From Catellatospora citrea (lineage in GTDB: Bacteria; Actinomycetota; Actinomycetes; Mycobacteriales; Micromonosporaceae): a stretch of DNA of 64,000 bases. Where the stretch lies: positions 7,626,001-7,690,000 of the forward strand of contig NZ_RAPR01000001.1 in the NCBI RefSeq assembly GCF_003610235.1, written 5' to 3'. The position numbers and the translations under genes are program-made. The notes under the pieces were generated by a model. The model was not told the origin of the DNA. It worked only from the letters and a program-made list of their open reading frames with translations, and did not search any database. Positions 26,601 to 33,570 of the stretch are shown one piece after another. The stretch's first letter is position 1; each line of letters begins with the position of its first letter.

Positions 26601-29600
26601 CTCGACGGTGGCCGTGTCGTCCAGCATCAGCGCCGCCGCGTGCACGAACAGCTCGCCGCTCTGCCATTCGTAGACCCGCAGGTTCTTGGTGTCCAGGTCA
26701 CCGCCCACGGGTGCGGGCGGCGGCGCCACCTCGCGGAACAGCTCCTCGCGCAGATGCCGCAACTTCTGGTCGAGGCTCAGGTCGTCGCGTGCCTTCAGCT
26801 CGCCGACCAGCGTGTCGAGCCGACCGCCGGACAGCGCGTCCCAGGCCGTGACCTGTTCCGCAGTGGCGAACACGTCCGAGGGCCGCTGGTGCCCGGAGGC
26901 CTCGACGTGGCTGGTGCCCGGATCGGCGGCGTCGGTGTCCGGCCGCGACCAGTGGCCCGGCGGCAGGCCGAGGTCGACCGGCAGCGCGTCGGCGTCGAGC
27001 AGCAGCGCGTCCATGCGGACCGCGCCGCCGGGCCGGTGTGTCGACACGGGGTGCTCGTTGTCCTGGGCGTCGACGTAGACGATCTGGCCGTGCTGGTTGT
27101 GCACGGTGACGGCGTGGGTGGCGCCGCTCGGGCGCTCCAGCAGCAGCACCGCGACCGCGCCGTGCCCCTGCCGCGACAGCGCCGACTCCAGGGTGCCGAA
27201 CGCCTCCTCCCGAGGCCGCCACGCCGCGTCGTAGGAGGTCGCCCGGTGGTCGGCCATGAGCTGCTGGAAGCGGGCGCCGACGGCGTCCTCGATGCGGGCC
27301 GCGCCGCCGGGCTCGCCGCCCAGCGGCAGCAGGTCGGGGCTGAACCGGTCGACGGTGCGCGGGGCCGCGACCCGCGGTCTGCCGTGCAGCCACGTGTCGA
27401 TGACGGACAGCACCACGTCGGGGCAGTTGATCGCGCGGGTGGGGTCGGCCTTGGGGCCGCCGTCGTTGGCGCGGCGCGGCCACTCGCCGAACAGGTCGCT
27501 GAACCGGCGCGGCCGCCCGTCGGCGTCGCGTTCCACGGCCAGCTCGACGTCCTGCTGGTGCAGGGCCAGTGGGCGGCGGTGGCCGCCGGGCAGTCCGTAG
27601 CGGCGGCTCGTCTCGACCGGCCGGGGATCGTCCAGGCCGCTCGCCCGGGAGCGGTCGTCCGGTTCGTTGACCGCGCCGTCGGCGACGCGGAACATCTGCC
27701 GCTCGTCCTCGCCGTAACGCAGGAACTGGAACGCGGCGAACGAGTCGGGGTCGATCTCGGACGGCAGCGGCCCGTCGATCGGGCCGTTCAGCAGTGTCCG
27801 CAGGCGCGTCTCCAGCGGGGCCAGGGTCTGCTCGTATGCCTGCCGGTCCGGGTCGAACGCGGGCGGTCCTGCCGCATACCCGTCCCGGAGCCACTGGCGT
27901 ATCCGGTTCAGCAGGGTGGGGCTGCGCGGGTCGAATCGCAGGCGCATCGCGTGGGTGCGGCCGAACGCGGTGTGGCTCTCGTAGGCCTCGCGCTCGGCAC
28001 GGCTCTCCGGGACCACGGCCGTGAACGCCGGGCGGTCCCCGGTGCCCGGCGTCGCGGCAGGCGGCCGCACCGGGCCGGTGCCCGGACCGCCCAGCGAGGC
28101 GACCGCGGCAGCGGCCACCACGGCGACGTCATCGTCGGCCCGCTCCGGCACGGTGACAGGGGACGGCCCGCCCGTCGGAGGAACACCGGCGGACCGCGCC
28201 GGGCCGCTAGCCGTGCCCGGGTGGCTGTGGTGGGGCGTGGCCGGGACGACCGGCGAGACGAAACCGTGCGGGACGTCCCCGGCGACGCCCCCGCCCGTGG
28301 GCACTGCACCGGGCCCGGCCAGCGGGCTGGGGGCGGCCGGGCCAGGCGAGGACGGGATCGTGCCGGACGCCGGTTCGAGCACGGCCGCCGCACCGGCGGC
28401 CAGGCCTGCGGCGGGTGCGCCCGGACGACCGTCACCGGGATGTCCGGTCGCCCCCGTGGCCTCGGCGCCCCGGTCCTCAGGTCCTCGGTCCTCGGCCGAC
28501 CACGCATCCCCGTCGAACAGGCCTGCCGGATCGGCCGGTGCTCCGGGCAGACGTGGACCGCCGCCGTCGGTGGTCGTGCCGGGGACCTCGACTCCGAACG
28601 CGACGTCCGGTCCGCCAGGCCGGCCGCCGGACAGGTCGGCGGTGGCGACAGTCCGGTCGAGGCCGGCCATGGCGGAGGCGGGTGCGGTCTCGCCCGCGGG
28701 CCCCGCGAACAGGGCGGCCGAGACGGCGAGACCGGAATCGTCGAACGCGCTGGGCGGCCGGGCCGCGTCCGTCGGCCCGTGGGCGTCGAGCGCAGTGGAC
28801 AGGCTCAGCTCCGCGCCGAGCAGCCGCCCGTCGACGGCGACGCGGGTGTCCCCGACGGCCGAGCCGAACGTGGCGGAGCTCGCGGCCATGCCCAGCGTCT
28901 GCAGGCTCACGCCCTGGCCGGTGACCACGCCGACGGTGACCTCGCCGAGCATCGCGCCGCTCGCGCCGCGCAGGGCGTGCTCGCCGAACCGGCCGAGGGC
29001 GGTCGTGGCGCGGACCCGGCCGAGCCCGGTGACGCCGCCGACGCCGCCGGCCAGGGCGCCGAGCCCGGTGTCGAGCGCCAGCTCGCCCGCGTTCAGGCCG
29101 CCCCGGTTGCCTTCGCTCACCTGGTATGCCTGGACGCCGAGCGAGGTGAGCCCTTCCTGCAGACCCTCTTCCAGGGCCTCCTCGCCGAGGTGGCGTACCG
29201 CCTTGGACTTGATCCGGTCCTTGACCGCGTCGCCGAGGCGGTCCTTGAGCCGGTCCTTGAGGCCCTTCTTCGCCGCGCGTTCCAGCAGCTCCCTGGCCGC
29301 GCGGCGGAGCAGCCGCTGGATGGCGAAACGGGTGGCGTACATGGCGGGCGCGGCGCCGGCCAGCGACGCGCCGAAGGTGACGGTCGCGGCGGCGGCGAGC
29401 GCGACCAGCTCGATGAGCAGCAGGCCGAGCTCCACGTAGAACTCGATCTTCACGCCCTCGATCTGGTTGGCGCCGTCGTCGACCTGGCTGCCGAAGTCGT
29501 CCAGCAGGTCGACGACCATGGCCAGGGCGGCTTCCTCGCCGCCGGCGCCGTGCGCGCGGCCGAGCTGCGACCACAGCCGCAGGATGGCGCTCGCGACCTG

Positions 29601-29834
29601 GCCGTCCGGTCCGCCCGCGGCGGCGACCGCGGCGAGCGCGGCGTCGTCGGCCTCGTCGAGCAGCGGCCCCATCCGGGTCGAGGCGGCCCGCCAGTCGTCG
29701 GCGAGCTCGCGCATGGCGGCCTCGTCGCCCTCGGGCCAGTCGACGCCCACCACCCATTCGAGCGCGGTGCACATCCATTCAGGAGCATCGAAGTAGCTCA
29801 ATGGATGTGGGATCGGTGAAGGTAGAAGTGGCAT
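23682..29834 (-). CDS. 2,050-residue polymorphic-toxin-like protein: WXG-like N-terminus, papain-fold, glycosyltransferase-like and APH kinase domains
   Basis: The start is ATG 29834, with GGGGAGGG 9 nt upstream; the open frame beyond it lacks coding character. Residues 1-130 are a helical WXG100/CpnT-like N-terminal region. Residues 130-340 are amphipathic helices and Gly-rich hydrophobic stretches typical of actinobacterial type VII effectors. Residues 350-610 are a Pro/Gly/Ala linker. Residues 780-935 resemble the papain-fold toxin/glutamine deamidase domain, with Cys804 (AINCPDVVL), His907 (GATHAVTVHN) and Asp922 (VYVDAQD). Residues 1030-1440 resemble a GT-B glycosyltransferase or O-fucosyltransferase fold (LLWVRKSGVPMG; IGMESGALEIAVTLGVPTVY). 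Residues 1500-1640 are helical. Residues 1690-2015 are an aminoglycoside-phosphotransferase-like kinase: Lys1755, Glu1766, catalytic loop LAHGDAHPGN (Asp1916) and metal Asp1934 in TVIDLP. No stop or frameshift interrupts it. Export by a type VII system is inferred; none is in the window. Confidence 0.82.
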   Translation of the reverse strand: MPLLPSPIPHPLSYFDAPEWMCTALEWVVGVDWPEGDEAAMRELADDWRAASTRMGPLLDEADDAALAAVAAAGGPDGQVASAILRLWSQLGRAHGAGGEEAALAMVVDLLDDFGSQVDDGANQIEGVKIEFYVELGLLLIELVALAAAATVTFGASLAGAAPAMYATRFAIQRLLRRAARELLERAAKKGLKDRLKDRLGDAVKDRIKSKAVRHLGEEALEEGLQEGLTSLGVQAYQVSEGNRGGLNAGELALDTGLGALAGGVGGVTGLGRVRATTALGRFGEHALRGASGAMLGEVTVGVVTGQGVSLQTLGMAASSATFGSAVGDTRVAVDGRLLGAELSLSTALDAHGPTDAARPPSAFDDSGLAVSAALFAGPAGETAPASAMAGLDRTVATADLSGGRPGGPDVAFGVEVPGTTTDGGGPRLPGAPADPAGLFDGDAWSAEDRGPEDRGAEATGATGHPGDGRPGAPAAGLAAGAAAVLEPASGTIPSSPGPAAPSPLAGPGAVPTGGGVAGDVPHGFVSPVVPATPHHSHPGTASGPARSAGVPPTGGPSPVTVPERADDDVAVVAAAAVASLGGPGTGPVRPPAATPGTGDRPAFTAVVPESRAEREAYESHTAFGRTHAMRLRFDPRSPTLLNRIRQWLRDGYAAGPPAFDPDRQAYEQTLAPLETRLRTLLNGPIDGPLPSEIDPDSFAAFQFLRYGEDERQMFRVADGAVNEPDDRSRASGLDDPRPVETSRRYGLPGGHRRPLALHQQDVELAVERDADGRPRRFSDLFGEWPRRANDGGPKADPTRAINCPDVVLSVIDTWLHGRPRVAAPRTVDRFSPDLLPLGGEPGGAARIEDAVGARFQQLMADHRATSYDAAWRPREEAFGTLESALSRQGHGAVAVLLLERPSGATHAVTVHNQHGQIVYVDAQDNEHPVSTHRPGGAVRMDALLLDADALPVDLGLPPGHWSRPDTDAADPGTSHVEASGHQRPSDVFATAEQVTAWDALSGGRLDTLVGELKARDDLSLDQKLRHLREELFREVAPPPAPVGGDLDTKNLRVYEWQSGELFVHAAALMLDDTATVEIAYEPHQLFTQYRDDVRDPYLSHTGPVPAGMTRDLADKTVLWRALSGRSTDGVDPAELAADAIDMQVRPLRGALAMRERLITEFGVDPARVRLCHDDQPRHVHYATSKFRRAHLVALPQVRRGGQQARDTMVAAMRGHGERGARRDMRARALAELVCARHEPDGRPRSYALLWVRKSGVPMGAFMDTKPELLRQTVALLRDMDPDRRILLIGDDLFDGRPEQQAAFEAEGALDGVDTETLRHFWSADRHGGQALGQGEQALFLHHLDSTRDIVQIGMESGALEIAVTLGVPTVYFQGREHVGDKGTRWQLYWDTWEYGDRRALLDEDGQPQLFPSGRARTAFAAHTGPLRAPLATIHRVEFGPDLPDPEDRLTPPVAVHHPATVSVVSDRIARLAGPELDGWARRLGRDWAPPDAWTPWPETAWADSRYCADQADRWLRAVPGDIESAAHKWNAVQRALSGVLRPTTAAAYREAGLHTDTPAGTASAVRLSLAYAAGPDARPHAVTEHVRQLLAETEPRRQAAEELRLLQLDEQEIGSLRNAIEQAVTARAEIRRTERGETAPVHGLPHEPDRPEEDTMPDPGSAPGRARTMLDRARAVRADGGAVIPHAVADLIGGAQVLANGVDGQPAVADFAAAVLGRPVRLAEITGSTGAKGLSGAPVMLVQDEDGRNVGVVKAFPDTEEFARELSALQRLHGREFTWFGIPTALGIAATPQRHGVVVSALAPGKAIDDLITEVGRSTGAAWAPAFRQLEWSVVGVAAALADLHTAAAGSGGPTSREFLDRHVAVVRRWTGQVLDTMRTLPDRGWRLDELARRVEQTIAEAHDVRGWAALAHGDAHPGNFFWHPERGLTVIDLPMLHHAMDSSGNPIGAPERDLAYFEIKLADFGMTLGLKPEELAHLRLAFRNGYRDAGGPDPDPRLMALFGVRGAIHVLKELPYRVRRGSDDHSDALSDLIESRLHLLKEALQWNP

Positions 29835-29843
29835 GGTGGCAGT

Positions 29844-29947
29844 CCCTCCCCAGGTGACTGGCGACACCCTAACCGGCACCGTCCACACGCACCAGACATC
29901 GGTCACAACCGCTACCGTGGCGTGTCTGCACACCACCCTGGGGAGGG
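29844..29947. promoter_or_regulatory. divergent regulatory region of the toxin-like locus
   Basis: On the minus strand TAGGGT (29871-29866) is a good -10 about 30 nt before the toxin-like ATG. On the plus strand TACCGT (29913-29918) could serve the divergent gene. CCCTCCCCAGG at 29844-29854 and CCTGGGGAGGG near 29937-29947 form an 11-bp inverted repeat; each arm holds the ribosome-binding site of one of the two divergent genes. Confidence 0.5.
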
Positions 29948-29951
29948 CATC

Positions 29952-31175
29952 GTGGCTACGATCGACGACGCGCTGCGGCTGGCGGAGCGGTTCGCCGTGG
30001 AGGCGACCCTGCGCGACGGGAAGCCCTATCGGGGGCTGGTCGACGAGTTCGCGCACGGCTGGTGCGTGTGGGTCGTGCCCACCCGGCCGACGGTGGAGCC
30101 GCCGCCGCTCGGCTCGGGCGTGACGGTCGTGCTCGACCGGCACAGCGGCCTGCTGGCCTACTACCCCGCCTGGGGGACGGAGCAGGTGAAGGAGCGGTAC
30201 CGGCCCGGTTCGGCGACGCAGCTGGCCCGTCCGCCGAAGCCGAGCCGGGCCGAGGCGGCGCAGGCGCTACCCGGCCCGGCGCGCATCGCGATGGCGCTCA
30301 CCAAGCAGAACGTCAGCGTGCTGGCCGGGTCCGCGCGGGGAGACGCCGCACCGGTGCACCATCCGGCGGTGGCGGGCTGGCTGGCCGCCCAGCCGGCCGG
30401 GCGGCTGGTGCGCGGCGCGGCCCGCCATGCCGACCTGGTGCTGCTCTCGCGCCTGTGCGCCGACTGGGCGCAGACCGGGTCGACGGATCCGGCGGCCATG
30501 TGGTCGGCGCTGGCGGAGCCGTGGCCGACCAGCTATCCGACGATGTCGGACCGGCCGCTCGGGCTGGGGCCGGACCTGCCGTGCTGCGTGACGTGCCAGC
30601 TCGCCTGGCAGGAACTCGGCGGCGACGTGGCGGCGGTGGACTGGACCGACCTGCGCGAGCCGGTGGCGGCCGGTGCGGCGCCCGACCCCGACCGGTTCCC
30701 ACCGGCGGTGGCGGCGGTGCTCACCGAGGGCGGCTGGACCGGCGGCGGGCTGGCCCCCGCGCAGGCGGACCGGCTGCTCGACGAGGCGCGCGAAGCCCAC
30801 GGCGCGTGGCACGACCAGGCGGCCGCGGCCGCCGCGCGCGAGGTGTTCGTGCGTTACCCGCAGCTGTCCACGCGCGCCACCGTCGCGGGCGTGGACTGCC
30901 TGGCGCAGCAGTTCACGCTGCGGTTGCCGGACGAGTTCTGCCCGGTGCCGGAGCTGGCCGCGTTCGAGCAGCGGCTGGGCGTGCCGGTGTGTCCGATCGG
31001 GTCCGAGACGGCCTTCAACATCCTGGTCGTGGACGCGCGCAGCCGCTTCTTCGTGCTGGACCAGGCCGGCGACTGGTTCCTCGGCGCGCACGTCGACGAG
31101 GCGCTGACGAACCTGGCCACCGGGCGTACGCCCGGCCGGCTGCGCGCCGACGGCGTGATCGCGGCGGCCCGGTGA
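29952..31175 (+). CDS. YwqJ/SUKH-3-like protein divergent from the toxin-like gene
   Basis: The GTG at 29952 follows GGGGAGGG and gives 407 residues. Residues 1-90 resemble small Imm35/YrhB-like domains (DGKPYRGLVDEFAHGWCVW). Residues 110-235 have features of YwqJ-type deaminase-like domains: Cys-Ala-Asp at 169-171, in place of the usual CAE, and the pair PCCVTC at 210-215. Residues 305-395 match SUKH-3 immunity domains (LGVPVCPIGSE, RFFVLDQAGDWFLGAHVDEA). Such SUKH proteins neutralise or accompany polymorphic toxins. Divergence from the 2,050-residue gene and the mirrored control region support a functional link. Whether it is immunity, toxin or both is open. Confidence 0.68.
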   Translation: MATIDDALRLAERFAVEATLRDGKPYRGLVDEFAHGWCVWVVPTRPTVEPPPLGSGVTVVLDRHSGLLAYYPAWGTEQVKERYRPGSATQLARPPKPSRAEAAQALPGPARIAMALTKQNVSVLAGSARGDAAPVHHPAVAGWLAAQPAGRLVRGAARHADLVLLSRLCADWAQTGSTDPAAMWSALAEPWPTSYPTMSDRPLGLGPDLPCCVTCQLAWQELGGDVAAVDWTDLREPVAAGAAPDPDRFPPAVAAVLTEGGWTGGGLAPAQADRLLDEAREAHGAWHDQAAAAAAREVFVRYPQLSTRATVAGVDCLAQQFTLRLPDEFCPVPELAAFEQRLGVPVCPIGSETAFNILVVDARSRFFVLDQAGDWFLGAHVDEALTNLATGRTPGRLRADGVIAAAR

Positions 31176-31193
31176 GCCGCCGCGAGTGGCGCG

Positions 31194-32048
31194 TCAGTTC
31201 AGCAGCGCGCTGACGATCGCGGTCGCGTTGTCCTCGTGCTTGGCGTACGCGTCGGGGAAGGCCGAGATCTGCACCGACTGGGCGGCCCGGGTCAGCGACA
31301 TGTTCTCCCAGCCGTCGATCTCCACGAGGCGGCGGAAGAACGCGCCCGCCGCGTACTGCGGCTGCATGATCTCCTCGACGGAGCCCCAGCTGCCGCTGGC
31401 GCGCTGCTGGAACAGGCCGATCGAGTCGTGGTCCGAACCGGTGCCCTGGTGCGGGTAGTTCAGCGACTCGGGCACGACGTGGCTGGCCACGTTGTAGAGG
31501 CGGCTCTCCTGCATGGCGGTGGCCACGCCGACGATCATCGCCCACTTGGACAGTCCCATGGACTGGGCCTTCTTGACGATCGCGGCGGCGTTGTCCATCT
31601 GCTGGCGGTCCATGCCGGCGACCAGCTTCACGACCCGTACCACCGGCTTGGGTTTGGGTTTGGGTTTCGGTTTGGGCTTGGGCTTGACCGCCGGGGGGCT
31701 CGCCTTGGGCGCCCGCAGCTGCGGCATGCGGTGCAGCAGCGCGCCGCTGGTCACGTCGCTGGCGGCGAGGAACATCGGCGAAGCGGTGGCATTGCCGGGC
31801 AGCAGCCCGGCGGCGGTCGGCGACTCGACGACGACCGGGCGGGCGTTGCCGGACAGCAGGGCCACGGCTCCGACACCGACGAGTGCGGCGGTCGTGAGCA
31901 GTGGCGCGAGCAGGCGCTGCGTCCCGGACCGCCCGCGCCGGTGGCGGCCCTGCCGGCCGTCGTCGCGGCGGTGCCGACCGGTGGCGGGGGAGCCGGTGGT
32001 GCGGGCGAAACGAAGTTCTTGCTGATCACGGGGGGTATGCGGGGGCAT
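31194..32048 (-). CDS. membrane-anchored lytic-transglycosylase-like cell-wall protein
   Basis: The 284-residue protein has a basic cytoplasmic N-terminus, one membrane anchor (residues 47-67), and a Lys-Pro repeat spacer (residues 121-135). The exported domain has AMQESRLYN (candidate catalytic Glu181), HDSIGLFQQRASGSWG and SVQISAFPDAYAKHE. This set is typical of actinobacterial lysozyme-like peptidoglycan hydrolases. The KP spacer probably extends the domain through the wall. The ATG at 32048 directly follows a strong -10, so the mRNA is probably leaderless. It is convergent with the SUKH-like gene, 18 nt away. Confidence 0.8.
   Translation of the reverse strand: MPPHTPRDQQELRFARTTGSPATGRHRRDDGRQGRHRRGRSGTQRLLAPLLTTAALVGVGAVALLSGNARPVVVESPTAAGLLPGNATASPMFLAASDVTSGALLHRMPQLRAPKASPPAVKPKPKPKPKPKPKPVVRVVKLVAGMDRQQMDNAAAIVKKAQSMGLSKWAMIVGVATAMQESRLYNVASHVVPESLNYPHQGTGSDHDSIGLFQQRASGSWGSVEEIMQPQYAAGAFFRRLVEIDGWENMSLTRAAQSVQISAFPDAYAKHEDNATAIVSALLN
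31648..31683. repeat. GGGTTT-type tandem repeat coding for the Lys-Pro spacer
   Basis: About six copies of the hexamer TTGGGT/TTGGGC (plus strand) encode alternating Lys and Pro on the minus strand. The repeat can change length by slippage without shifting the frame, and the G-runs could form a quadruplex. Confidence 0.65.
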
Positions 32049-32081
32049 TGGCCGATATTAAGAAGGCATTAGCCCAGGTAA
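32048..32081 (-). promoter_or_regulatory. leaderless promoter of the cell-wall hydrolase gene
   Basis: On the minus strand TTTACC, 16 nt, then TAATAT (32060-32055) is a strong promoter whose start would fall at the ATG at 32048. The surrounding 32049-32170 stretch is unusually A+T-rich for this genome. I looked for the c-di-AMP riboswitch often found upstream of such genes and did not recognise it. Confidence 0.6.
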
Positions 32082-32218
32082 AAGGGGGTGCTATCAGATT
32101 TCTCCCAGGGTGGTGCTGATTTAGCCCGAATTGCTCAGACTTGTTCTCAAGATTGTTTCTGACCTGGGGTTTTGTGAGTCCTCCTCGCGCGTCGAGTGTG
32201 GTGCTGGGAACGGCTCGG

Positions 32219-32232
32219 TACAGTGCCGCGGG
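32219..32232 (+). promoter_or_regulatory. candidate leaderless -10 before the 32232 gene
   Basis: TACAGT at 32219-32224 ends 7 nt before the GTG start, with no ribosome-binding site between. Confidence 0.45.
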
Positions 32233-32948
32233 TGAGCGACACCCCCACGCCGCCGCTGCCCCCGCCCGCCGATCCGTGGGCGGGCCGCGACGGGCACACG
32301 CACACCCTCGGCATGGCGTCCATCCCGCAGCGCATCGCGCCGGCCGCCCCGGCGCAGCCGCAGGTCGTCTATGTGGAGCGGCCCCGCCGCAGGCGCTGGC
32401 CGTGGGTGCTCGGCACGCTGACCGTGCTGAGCCTGGGCTGCTGCGGGGTGCTCGCCGCGGTCACCGCGCCGATCCGGGCGCAGTACCCGGTGCGCGCCGA
32501 GCTGGGCGCCACCATCGCGGGCCTGCGCCGCGACACCAGCCCCGAGGTCCGTGACGCGGCCAACGAGCTGATCGCGCAGATTCACCGGGAGCAGGACGTG
32601 ACCGGCGCGGAGGTCGCCAAACTCGACGAGCCCAAGCGCAAGGACATGCCGGTGGTGCTGGTCGTGGCCACCCGGTTCATCCTCGACCCGGCCGGCGAGC
32701 TGGACGGCGCGCTCGCCGGGGCGGGCAAGGACCGGCCCACGGGCGTGCGCAGTTTCCCCGCCGGAGCGCGCGGTGGGGAGCTGCGCTGCGGCAACGCCCG
32801 CGACAAGCAGAGCGACGCGCCCGTCGTGGTCTGCGCCTGGATCGACCACGGCAGCCTCGGCCTCGGCCTGTTCTACGGCGGCCGCGCCATGGACGACAGC
32901 GCCCGGCTGCTCCGCGAGATCCGCGACGACGTGCTGGTCAAAGCGTGA
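32232..32948 (+). CDS. single-span membrane protein of unknown function
   Basis: The GTG at 32232 gives 238 residues. Residues 1-50 are Pro-rich and cytoplasmic. After RRRRW comes one membrane helix (about 57-79) with the pair CC at 70-71. The remaining 155 residues are extracytoplasmic and soluble, with ELRCGNARDK and VVVCAWIDHG, whose two Cys may form a disulfide. I do not recognise the family; similar membrane-anchored proteins are common in Micromonosporaceae. The ORF extends 36 nt further upstream, but the -10 at 32219 argues against that start. Confidence 0.65.
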   Translation: MSDTPTPPLPPPADPWAGRDGHTHTLGMASIPQRIAPAAPAQPQVVYVERPRRRRWPWVLGTLTVLSLGCCGVLAAVTAPIRAQYPVRAELGATIAGLRRDTSPEVRDAANELIAQIHREQDVTGAEVAKLDEPKRKDMPVVLVVATRFILDPAGELDGALAGAGKDRPTGVRSFPAGARGGELRCGNARDKQSDAPVVVCAWIDHGSLGLGLFYGGRAMDDSARLLREIRDDVLVKA

Positions 32949-33009
32949 TCGCCGAAGTTGTCCACAGGCCTGGAAACGCGAACGCGTCCCGGGCACTAGC
33001 ATCGGCCGG

Positions 33010-33552
33010 GTGACACAGATCCTGCACGCCGACGCCGTACGCCTGCTGACCGACTGGCGCCCGCCCACCGACGCCGAGGCCGACTGGACGCAGACGATCG
33101 CGCTGCTGGCGCAGGGCCCGCAGGTGATGGGCAAGCCGCACCTCGACGGGCACGTCACGGCCAGCGCGATCATCGTCTCCCACGACCGCTCCCGCATCCT
33201 GCTCTGCCTGCACGGCAGGCACGACATCTGGTGCCAGCTCGGCGGACACCTCGAACCCGAGGACGGCGACCTCGCCGCGGCCGCCCTGCGCGAGGCCACC
33301 GAGGAGAGCGGCATCGCGGGGCTGGTCGTCGACCCGGTGCCGGTCGACGTCGACGTGCACGAGGTCAACTGCGCGGGCCGGCCCAACCGGCACTACGACG
33401 TGATCTTCCTGGTGCACGCGCCCGCGGACGCGGTGGCGCAGGTCAGCGAGGAGTCGCACGAGCTCGGCTGGTTCGCCCCCGACGCGCTGCCCAGCCCGCT
33501 CGGCACGGACACCGCGCGCGTGGTGCGCAACGCGATGGCCCGGCTCGGCTGA
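33010..33552 (+). CDS. Nudix hydrolase of unknown substrate
   Basis: The 180-residue product from GTG 33010 has a slightly degenerate Nudix box: GGHLEPEDGD then LREATEESGI. The REATEESGI half with the metal-binding Glu residues is intact, while the first conserved Glu spacing differs. The N-terminal helix (VRLLTDWRPPTDAEADWTQ) and the VNCAGRPNRHYDVIFLVHA strand fit the larger group of housekeeping Nudix enzymes. No neighbour indicates the substrate. Endonuclease V follows after 18 nt, so a role in nucleotide clean-up is conceivable. Confidence 0.8.
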   Translation: MTQILHADAVRLLTDWRPPTDAEADWTQTIALLAQGPQVMGKPHLDGHVTASAIIVSHDRSRILLCLHGRHDIWCQLGGHLEPEDGDLAAAALREATEESGIAGLVVDPVPVDVDVHEVNCAGRPNRHYDVIFLVHAPADAVAQVSEESHELGWFAPDALPSPLGTDTARVVRNAMARLG

Positions 33553-33570
33553 GCGACGGGCGGTCCGGCG

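Noticed and set aside
29835..30143. N-terminal extension of the giant toxin-like frame by 103 residues
   Set aside because: The frame stays open to 30143, but the added part is Arg/His-rich shadow sequence of the divergent gene, and a clear ribosome-binding site precedes ATG 29834.
23682..31175. Prophage or integrative element around the toxin-like gene
   Set aside because: No integrase, tRNA, attachment repeat or phage structural gene flanks it; G+C content is like that of the surroundings.
32049..32231. c-di-AMP (ydaO) riboswitch upstream of the cell-wall hydrolase
   Set aside because: The A+T-rich gap looked suitable, but no GGGGAACCC-type conserved blocks are present and the -10 leaves no leader.
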